NCBI GenBank assembly: GCA_003537695.1
Contig: DPRC01000090.1
Coordinates: forward strand, 12,292 to 23,521
Reading direction: 5' to 3'
Source: Polaribacter sp.
GTDB taxonomy: Bacteria; Bacteroidota; Bacteroidia; Flavobacteriales; Flavobacteriaceae
DNA length: 11,230 nt
How positions within the stretch are numbered: position 1 is the stretch's first letter; each line of letters begins with the position of its first letter. A program made the translations under genes and the position numbers. Below the pieces are notes generated by a model, which was given only the letters and a program-made list of their open reading frames with translations, was not told the origin of the DNA and searched no databases. Shown here one piece after another: positions 5,658-11,230 of the stretch.

Positions 5658-7874
5658 TTAAACCATTCCTAAATCACTTAGCGGCAAACTTCGCACACGT
5701 TCTCCGGTGGCATTGAATATGGCGTTGCAAATAGCTGGAGCAATCACAGGAACTCCGGGCTCTCCAACACCTGTTGGCGGTTCTTTCATGGCATCTACAA
5801 TGTTAATGTGAATGTTTGGTGCATCTTGCATCCGTGTCATCTGGTAGTCGTAGAAATTGTTTTGAGCTACGGCACCCTCCTCCATAGAAATCTTTCCATA
5901 TAGGGCTATCGACATTCCAAAAATTGCCGCACCTTCTAACTGATTTTTAATATTGTCTTTATTTAAGGCCAATCCGCAATCGATGGTCGTCCAAATATTT
6001 TCTACTTTCACTTTTTTATTGAGCACAGATACTTCTACAATGGTAGCAACATAGCTGTAAAAACTGTAATGAATGGCAACTCCCAATCCATGATTTTTTG
6101 GTAATTTTTTACCCCATCCAGCCGCAGTAGCTGTCTTGTTTAATACATTTTTTAAGCGCTTAGAATAAAAGGGAAAAGCGGAATCCCCATTGGTAATTCG
6201 ATCTTCTCCAAGCAAGTCTAAATGAAATTTTATAGGATCTTTTTTTGCTACAAATGCCAATTCGTCAATAAAAGAGTTAATGCCAAATCCACTATGAATG
6301 TGCACAACTGAGCGCATCCATCCAATTCTTACATTGGCTTCTGCTTGCACATTTTCCAATCTAAAATTTTCTAAAAGATAAGGGTTATTGGTAAATCCTT
6401 GGTTCAGTTCAAAGCCAGAGGCGTATTCAGAGAAGGGTTTAAAAGAAGATACAATAGAAGGGAAGCCGACTCGCTGCAGCCAACCTGTAACCTCTCCTTT
6501 TCGATTCAAAGAGCCTTTGAGGTATTGTGCACTTGTCGCATGGTAAAAATCGTGCTGTATATCGTCTTCACGGGTCCATACAACTTGAACGGGCGCTTTT
6601 ATCTTTTTTGAAATAGCAACCGCTTCTACCACAAAGTCTGATTTTGATTTTCGGCCAAATCCACCCCCTAAAAAGGTAACATTTATGGTAATATTCTCCT
6701 CGGGAATCTCAAAGAAATGAGACAACTCGCTACGGGCAGTTTGAGGATCTTGAACAGGTGCCCAAACTTCTATAGTATTCCCTTGAAACCAAGCAGTCGC
6801 ATTGGGCACTTCCATGGGACTGTGTGCCAAAAAAGGAACATGATAGGTGGCTTCAATTAATTTTGCAGCTACTTCAAAGGCAGCCGTAACATTTCCATGC
6901 CCTCCAGGAACTAGTTTACCTGTGGAATGCACGCGCGAAGTGAGCGTTTTTTTAAAGGTTTCAGAATCAAAGGATGCGTTCGCTCCAGGATTCCATTCAA
7001 TGTCCAAATTTGTTTTTCCTTGAAATGCAGCCCATGTATTTTTCGCGATGACGACCATTCCTCCGAACATTCCAAAAAATTTACCGGTAGGTGGAATTAT
7101 TCGAGGTAGTTCAAAAACGGTTTCAACACCAGTAACTTCTTCAGCATATCTTTTATTAAATTTTTTCAGGGTACCAAAAGCAACAGGACATCTTGCAATG
7201 GCTGCAAATTTCATATTGGGCAGTCGAATATCCATACCATATGCTGCAGTTCCATGCGTAAAATCTTTTAAATCAACACTTTTTAAGGTTTTTCCTATAA
7301 ATTTAAAATCTTTAACGTCTTTTAGTTGTATGCTTTCATCGCTAGGAACAGCTACCATAGAAGCTTCGGCGACTAAATCACCAAAGAAAAGGGATTCTTG
7401 TGTGTTTTTATTAAGTATAAAATGATTTTTGGCACTGCAATCTTCTATGGCAACATTCCATTTTTTTGCAGCAGCAGCAAGCAACATCATTTTTGCACTC
7501 GCACCCATTTTACGCATCGGGGTTAATTGTGTTCTTACACTTCTGGACCCATCGGTATTTTGATTGCCGTATTTTTCATGCCCAATAGCTTGTTTTACAG
7601 AAATAAATTTCCAATCTGCTTCTAATTCATCTGCAATCGCAGAAGCCAGTGAGGTTCTAATTCCCTGTCCCATTTCTGAACGGGAAGCGATGATCGTAAT
7701 GTTTCCGTTTTTTTCTAAGTGAATAAATAAATTGGGGTGAAACCCTTTTGAATCCTTTGTGGGAATAAAGTTTTTTTCGTCAGTTCCAATAGAACAACCT
7801 AGTACAATACCGCCAGTAGCCAGTCCCAGTAGCTTCACAAAATCTCTTCTATCTATTTTATGAATGGTGCTCAT
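5658..7874 (-). CDS. Molybdenum hydroxylase large subunit (xanthine dehydrogenase/IorB-type, Tat lipoprotein)
   Basis: 738-residue molybdopterin-binding subunit of the xanthine oxidase family, closest in architecture to isoquinoline 1-oxidoreductase beta (IorB) and related aldehyde dehydrogenases. These enzymes hydroxylate heteroaromatics or aldehydes using water. A twin-arginine motif DRRDFVK (8-14) is followed by a short hydrophobic stretch ending in the lipobox VLGC with Cys27, so export by Tat and lipid anchoring are likely. Cofactor-region signatures are SEMGQGIRTSLASAIADELE (66-85), HSPMEVPNATAW (351-362), GGGFGRKS (403-410), and GVGEPGVPVIAPA (702-714) with Glu705 in the position of the catalytic base. 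Length is that of complete IorB-type proteins. Its ATG overlaps the small-subunit TGA by 4 bp. No FAD subunit, cytochrome or MoCo insertion chaperone lies adjacent. The substrate cannot be inferred. Confidence 0.93.
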   Translation of the reverse strand: MSTIHKIDRRDFVKLLGLATGGIVLGCSIGTDEKNFIPTKDSKGFHPNLFIHLEKNGNITIIASRSEMGQGIRTSLASAIADELEADWKFISVKQAIGHEKYGNQNTDGSRSVRTQLTPMRKMGASAKMMLLAAAAKKWNVAIEDCSAKNHFILNKNTQESLFFGDLVAEASMVAVPSDESIQLKDVKDFKFIGKTLKSVDLKDFTHGTAAYGMDIRLPNMKFAAIARCPVAFGTLKKFNKRYAEEVTGVETVFELPRIIPPTGKFFGMFGGMVVIAKNTWAAFQGKTNLDIEWNPGANASFDSETFKKTLTSRVHSTGKLVPGGHGNVTAAFEVAAKLIEATYHVPFLAHSPMEVPNATAWFQGNTIEVWAPVQDPQTARSELSHFFEIPEENITINVTFLGGGFGRKSKSDFVVEAVAISKKIKAPVQVVWTREDDIQHDFYHATSAQYLKGSLNRKGEVTGWLQRVGFPSIVSSFKPFSEYASGFELNQGFTNNPYLLENFRLENVQAEANVRIGWMRSVVHIHSGFGINSFIDELAFVAKKDPIKFHLDLLGEDRITNGDSAFPFYSKRLKNVLNKTATAAGWGKKLPKNHGLGVAIHYSFYSYVATIVEVSVLNKKVKVENIWTTIDCGLALNKDNIKNQLEGAAIFGMSIALYGKISMEEGAVAQNNFYDYQMTRMQDAPNIHINIVDAMKEPPTGVGEPGVPVIAPAICNAIFNATGERVRSLPLSDLGMV

Positions 7875-8335
7875 ATACTTTCGTTTTTAATGGCAACGGC
7901 TTGGTGGATTGCTTTTTTAATTCGGGTATAGGTGCCACATCTACAGATGTTTGCACTCATAACGGTATCTATATCCTTATCTGTAGGGTTTTCTGTAGTG
8001 TCAAGAAGTGAGGTGGCCGCTATTAATTGTCCAGATTGACAGTATCCACATTGTGGCACATTGCCATCAGACCAAGCCTGTCTTAAAAATTCTAAATTTT
8101 TTGAAGTTCCCTCAATCGTGAGTATTTCTTTCTCAATTGCCTGCGAAACAGGAATGCTACAAGACTTTGTAAGCTGGCCGTTTAAAAGAACAGAGCAAGC
8201 GCCACATTGATTTACACCACAGCCAAACTTTGTACCTGTGAGGCCTATTACATCTCTAATTGCCCAAAGTAAGGGCATTTCTTCTGGTGCTTCAATTGCA
8301 TGCAATTTTCCGTTAACTGATAAGTTTAAATTCAC
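7871..8335 (-). CDS. Molybdenum hydroxylase small subunit, 2x[2Fe-2S] (IorA-type)
   Basis: 154-residue iron-sulfur subunit that passes electrons from the molybdenum centre of the large subunit. The N-terminal plant-type ferredoxin cluster is bound by Cys39, Cys44, Cys47 and Cys59 (FGCGVNQCGACSVLLNG region). The second cluster, in the helical [2Fe-2S]-binding domain, uses Cys96, Cys99, Cys131 and Cys133 (QCGYCQSGQ and NICRCGTYTRI). All eight cysteines are present. The start is GTG at 8335: an in-frame TAA occurs ten codons upstream with no ATG between, and NLNLSVNGK is the expected first strand. There is no signal peptide, so it must either reach the envelope carried by the Tat-exported large subunit or work with it before export. 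The 4-bp ATGA junction with the large-subunit gene implies translational coupling and roughly equal output. Confidence 0.95.
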   Translation of the reverse strand: MNLNLSVNGKLHAIEAPEEMPLLWAIRDVIGLTGTKFGCGVNQCGACSVLLNGQLTKSCSIPVSQAIEKEILTIEGTSKNLEFLRQAWSDGNVPQCGYCQSGQLIAATSLLDTTENPTDKDIDTVMSANICRCGTYTRIKKAIHQAVAIKNESI

Positions 8336-8543
8336 TTGTACATATTTTAAGTCAACAAGTTACGAATAAAAAGAAAGGTAATTTATATGTTTTTGTACTT
8401 CACTAGGAAAAAAGAATGATTCTGAATTATAACAGATAAGAAATCCTTTACCGAGATTGGGAGTTCTGGAAATAGCTGAGGGAAGTGATAGTACATCAGA
8501 ATTTTAAAGGCAGTCTCTGTATTTTTAGATGCTACGGTCTAAA
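8336..8543. other. Intergenic region with no identifiable gene
   Basis: 208 bp between the hydroxylase operon and the PNPOx-fold gene, both leftward. It should contain the hydroxylase promoter, but no TAnnTTTG match is seen on the minus strand; the nearest is TACCTTTC at 8380-8373. A weak 6-bp inverted repeat (TTTAGA 8524-8529 with TCTAAA 8538-8543) follows the PNPOx stop but lacks a U tract. One minus-strand frame is open for about 50 codons from near 8534, with an internal ATG giving under 40 residues. I do not recognise it, and it can be chance or a gene remnant. Confidence 0.5.
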
Positions 8544-9107
8544 TTATAAATTTAACTTTGGAGCTTCCCAGGTAATTGAATCTCCTAAAACTTGGTATTT
8601 TTCGCTGATAATTGTCGCTTTATTGGGCACAAACTTGATCAAAACATAGTCAGTCGTTTTATTTTTATAAAAGCTTTTCCACTCTTTTTTCCAATAGCGC
8701 TCCTTTTTATCCTTTGCATTTACAATAGTTGCAATGCCTTGCAACGTAATATATCCAGCATTCTCTTTGTCAAAATAGTACAGTGACACTGCGTTGTTAT
8801 TGTGAATTTGAGCAACTTTTAGGCTTTTAGGGTTGGTTCCCATCCAAACTGTAAAATCCTCTTCTGGTAAAAACGGATCCATCGCACGCACATGTGCAAC
8901 CCCCAAAGTATCTACGGTGATGAATGCAGCATATTTAGCATGTATCATCAGCTCTTTTGCAATTTCTTTTAAGCCTTTCTTATGGAGATTTGGTGTGTTC
9001 ATACAACTCATAAAACTAAATACTAAACATGAAAAAACAAAAAACTTCAACAGCAGTCCAATTTTAGAAAACTTTATACACAGGCAATCGTAAATGTGCT
9101 TTTTCAT
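8544..9107 (-). CDS. Pyridoxamine 5'-phosphate oxidase-fold (FMN split-barrel) putative lipoprotein
   Basis: 187 residues from the first ATG. After the signal region, the body (about residues 43-180) resembles the general-stress/PNPOx-like split barrel. It has an opening helix KEIAKELMIHAKYAAFITVD, then strands VAHVRAMDPF and FTVWMGTNPKSLKVAQI, NAVSLYYFD, a strand YITLQGIATIVN, and the DKKERYWKKEWKSFY helix usual after it. Such proteins bind FMN, F420 or heme. The unusual part is the N-terminus: KFFVFSCLVFSFMSC with Cys35 looks like a lipoprotein signal. The ATG at 9107 overlaps the M14 gene by 44 bp. A TTG at 9050 would avoid the overlap (13 bp gap) and give a tidy 16-residue signal beginning MKFFVF. 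I cannot decide; Lys21 inside the hydrophobic stretch favours the later start. Function unknown; it probably shares a transcript with the M14 gene. Confidence 0.8.
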   Translation of the reverse strand: MKKHIYDCLCIKFSKIGLLLKFFVFSCLVFSFMSCMNTPNLHKKGLKEIAKELMIHAKYAAFITVDTLGVAHVRAMDPFLPEEDFTVWMGTNPKSLKVAQIHNNNAVSLYYFDKENAGYITLQGIATIVNAKDKKERYWKKEWKSFYKNKTTDYVLIKFVPNKATIISEKYQVLGDSITWEAPKLNL

Positions 9108-10809
9108 AATGAGGTGAGTTTTTATAAATAAAATCTAATTGTGCTTTTGGGTTTTCAGCAAAAGAGTTGTCCTTTTTAAGTTTGGCATCAAAGAGTTTCT
9201 TGAATTCTGGGTTTTGAAGTAAAAAGGCTTCCGCAATATCTTCAAATACATAGGAAGAATAGCCTTCTTTTTGCTGTAAAATAGTATCGAAAAAATTCCA
9301 ATTAAAAAAGGAGTCTGTGGCCACTGCTTCTAGGGTTTCCATTACATATCGTACACCATTCTGCTGGGTAGAAATATAGAGGTCTCCAGCATTAAATGTC
9401 ATTGCTTTGGTTGTTTCAGATACGCTGGTGTTAAAGTGAAAGTAATGACCTTCATACGGGTTTTTGCTCGTTTTGTAATTAGCAATGTGCTGCACATTTA
9501 CGGAGAGGGTTGTATCTTTTTGAAAGCGTGTAAATGCAATATTATTTGTTGTGAGTCTGTCTACAATTTTATGCCATCCCTGTTTTAAAATATAAGCTTT
9601 GGGTATCTGCACCTCTTTTTCAGCTAGAAAGTTATTAAAATAGGGTACCTCTTTTGTAAAAGGTTTTGTAGTGTCATAAAACAAACGTTTCCCATTAGTT
9701 ACTGCACTTTCGATGGTTGTTGCTTCGTATCCTTTGAAATTTAAGAATGTTGGATTTTCTCGGTCCACTATATATGCAATAGGATATGTTTTGTTTTTTA
9801 AAACTTCAGCACTGGCATTTGCTCGTAGGTTTTTTATTTTTCCTGCATTATTTTCTGTAAAATCAAGCACCGAAAGCAACAATGCATAGGTTTGTGTAAC
9901 TCTTGTTTTGTAGGGTTTTAGCATATGTGTTTCAATCATTAAGCCCAATGTGTGAAACAAGGAGGTATAGCCTGTAGAATATCTTGGGCCATCTAAAAAT
10001 TGGGAAAAACCTTTTTCTGGAGTTGTTCCCCATACATTTACATAGGGTGTGATTAAGATGTCTTTTGCCTTCAATGATGCTTCAATTTGAGGACGCATTT
10101 CAGTTTCTAAAAAAGCCCCTAGGCTGCCACCTAATTTATTGTGCTGGGTAAATAAATGGGTAAGGGCATATTGGTAATCAGCTCCGTTACTTACATGATT
10201 GTCAACAAAGACAGCTGGATTTACGGTGTGGAAAATCTCAGAGAATGCTGCAGTATTCTTAGTATCTTGTTTTATGAAATCTCTATTCAAATCAAAATTC
10301 CGCGCATTTCCTCTAAATCCGTAAGTGACAGGTCCATTTTGATTTGCTCTAGAGTGGGAATTTCTATTCAAAGAACCACCAACATTATAGACAGGAATTA
10401 CAGCAATTATAGTATTCTTGTATTGCTGCTGAAGACTGTCACTTTGAACAATATCTCTTAATAAAAGCATCGAAGCATCAATCCCATCAGATTCTCCGGG
10501 GTGAATTCCATTATTGATTAAAATTTTATTTTTTGGAGAATTGGTGATTTCCTCAATATTGTATATTCCTTCAGCGGCATAGACGGCTAAATGCAGCGGT
10601 GCTCCTGAATCTGTTTGACCAAATGAAAATAAAGATATTTGTGGATAGGCTTCTGCTAATTTTTCATAGTAAGAAATTATATCTTGGTATGTGGGGGTTT
10701 CTGTTCCTCCTGATTGCTCGAATTGCGTTGTGAAATCAAGGGTGTTATTGGACGAATTATCGCAGGAAAAAGCGAAAAGAAGAAGGGTAAGGAATGCTAA
10801 GTTTTTCAT
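9064..10809 (-). CDS. M14-family zinc carboxypeptidase-like lipoprotein
   Basis: 581-residue exported peptidase. Its N-terminus is a short lipoprotein signal, MKNLAFLTLLLFAFSC, with the lipid-bearing Cys16 and a polar linker after it. The catalytic domain (about residues 40-320) has all M14 landmarks: the zinc ligands His103 and Glu106 in GIHPGESDG, the third ligand His205 in FVDNHVSNG, the substrate carboxylate-binding pair Asn175-Arg176 in NFDLNRDF, and the catalytic Glu293 in GLMIETHMLKPY. All are in the expected order and spacing, so the enzyme should be active. The roughly 260 residues that follow form a C-terminal region I do not recognise. The likely role is trimming peptides at the cell envelope; the substrate is unknown. 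The ATG overlaps the coaD TGA by 4 bp, implying coupled translation. Confidence 0.93.
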   Translation of the reverse strand: MKNLAFLTLLLFAFSCDNSSNNTLDFTTQFEQSGGTETPTYQDIISYYEKLAEAYPQISLFSFGQTDSGAPLHLAVYAAEGIYNIEEITNSPKNKILINNGIHPGESDGIDASMLLLRDIVQSDSLQQQYKNTIIAVIPVYNVGGSLNRNSHSRANQNGPVTYGFRGNARNFDLNRDFIKQDTKNTAAFSEIFHTVNPAVFVDNHVSNGADYQYALTHLFTQHNKLGGSLGAFLETEMRPQIEASLKAKDILITPYVNVWGTTPEKGFSQFLDGPRYSTGYTSLFHTLGLMIETHMLKPYKTRVTQTYALLLSVLDFTENNAGKIKNLRANASAEVLKNKTYPIAYIVDRENPTFLNFKGYEATTIESAVTNGKRLFYDTTKPFTKEVPYFNNFLAEKEVQIPKAYILKQGWHKIVDRLTTNNIAFTRFQKDTTLSVNVQHIANYKTSKNPYEGHYFHFNTSVSETTKAMTFNAGDLYISTQQNGVRYVMETLEAVATDSFFNWNFFDTILQQKEGYSSYVFEDIAEAFLLQNPEFKKLFDAKLKKDNSFAENPKAQLDFIYKNSPHYEKAHLRLPVYKVF

Positions 10810-11230
10810 GAAGCTTGCGCTTTAATACGCACAGGTTTTGGTACTAATTTGGTGTAATCACCGTTATTTCTGATAACATCTCGGACAATAGAGGAGGAAA
10901 TATAAGAGGTGCTCGCTGCGGTTAATAAAAATACAGTCTCTATTTTTGATAAATCTCGGTTGGTATGTGCAATGGCCTTTTCAAACTCAAAATCTGCAGG
11001 ATTTCGGAGTCCTCGTAAAATGAAATCAACCTTGTTTTCCTCACAGAAATGAACGGTTAATCCTTCATAAGTCACTACTTTTATTTTTGGGTGGTTGCCA
11101 AAACAAGCTTCTATAAACTTTTTACGTTCCGCTAAGGAAAACATGTTTTTTTTATCAGCATTGATTCCAATGGCAATAATAAGCTCATCAAAAAGGGTCA
11201 CTCCTCGTTCAATGATATCATAATGGCCTA
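10806..11230 (-). CDS. coaD: Pantetheine-phosphate adenylyltransferase CoaD (partial, N-terminus beyond right edge)
   Basis: Catalyses the fourth step of coenzyme A synthesis, adenylating 4'-phosphopantetheine with ATP to dephospho-CoA; cytoplasmic hexamer. The frame stays open to the window edge, where it reads GHYDIIERGVTLFDEL, so the true start lies outside, probably less than 20 codons away. A GTG at 11201 is the Val of this conserved segment and not a start. The GH at the edge is the second half of the nucleotidyltransferase T/HxGH motif. Further conserved parts are ELIIAIGINADKK, FSLAERKKFIEACF, FILRGLRNPADFEFE (the RGLR segment), and near the end STSYISSSIVRDVIRNNGDY with the ISSSxVR ATP-binding motif. 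The TGA overlaps the start of the M14 gene by 4 bp. Confidence 0.97.
   Translation of the reverse strand, partial: GHYDIIERGVTLFDELIIAIGINADKKNMFSLAERKKFIEACFGNHPKIKVVTYEGLTVHFCEENKVDFILRGLRNPADFEFEKAIAHTNRDLSKIETVFLLTAASTSYISSSIVRDVIRNNGDYTKLVPKPVRIKAQAS

Noticed and set aside
8373..8380. TACCTTTC on the minus strand as the -7 element of the hydroxylase operon
   Set aside because: It differs from TAnnTTTG at the conserved final G, and no -33 element is found upstream.
8422..8534. Minus-strand frame open for about 50 codons in the gap before the hydroxylase operon, possibly a gene remnant
   Set aside because: Its only ATG gives fewer than 40 residues, no family is recognisable, and open frames of this size are expected by chance in A/T-rich DNA.
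8524..8543. Six-base inverted repeat after the PNPOx-fold gene as a terminator
   Set aside because: The stem is short and A/T-rich, and no U tract follows it in the direction of transcription.
10806..11201. coaD taken as a complete gene starting at 11201
   Set aside because: The codon there is a GTG within a conserved segment. In-frame codons upstream continue the family sequence (GHYDIIERG) to the window edge, so the gene is cut by the window.

Overview
The window is AT-rich DNA with tightly packed genes. It looks like a chromosomal segment of a marine-type Flavobacteriia (phylum Bacteroidota). Three things support this. The pyrE / SRPBCC protein / birA / rsfS / ftsH neighbourhood is common in that class. 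Several starts are preceded by copies of the Bacteroidota -7 element TAnnTTTG. Shine-Dalgarno sequences are absent or weak. There is no rRNA, tRNA, CRISPR array, transposase or phage gene.

Left part (1-3894) is housekeeping. ftsH (5' part only; the gene runs off the left edge) and rsfS form a leftward pair. birA runs rightward from a TTG start and meets a small SRPBCC-fold gene tail to tail with overlapping stop codons. That gene sits 13 bp behind pyrE, also leftward. A NUDIX hydrolase diverges from pyrE with only 7 bp between the start codons. Each gene's best -7 element lies on the far side of the other's start.

Middle (3946-8335) holds a SulP-type anion permease with a STAS domain and its own promoter. 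A strong bidirectional terminator (perfect 21-bp arms) separates it from a leftward two-gene molybdenum hydroxylase operon. That operon encodes a 2[2Fe-2S] small subunit with a GTG start and a Tat-exported large subunit with a lipobox, joined by a 4-bp ATGA overlap. The set resembles isoquinoline 1-oxidoreductase (IorAB); the substrate cannot be read from the sequence.

Right part (8544-11230) is a leftward coupled set. It comprises coaD (5' end beyond the window), an M14 zinc carboxypeptidase-like lipoprotein overlapping coaD by 4 bp, and a pyridoxamine-phosphate-oxidase-fold (FMN split barrel) protein that also carries a lipoprotein signal. The 208 bp between this set and the hydroxylase operon hold no recognisable gene.

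Functionally the window combines core metabolism (CoA, biotin attachment, pyrimidine synthesis) and protein/ribosome quality control with cell-envelope functions (anion uptake, a membrane-anchored molybdoenzyme, two lipoproteins). I see no clear undescribed defence or mobile system. The most unusual points are the interlocked pyrE/NUDIX promoters, the lipoprotein form of a PNPOx-fold protein next to an M14 lipoprotein, and the Tat-lipoprotein molybdenum hydroxylase without an adjacent electron acceptor.
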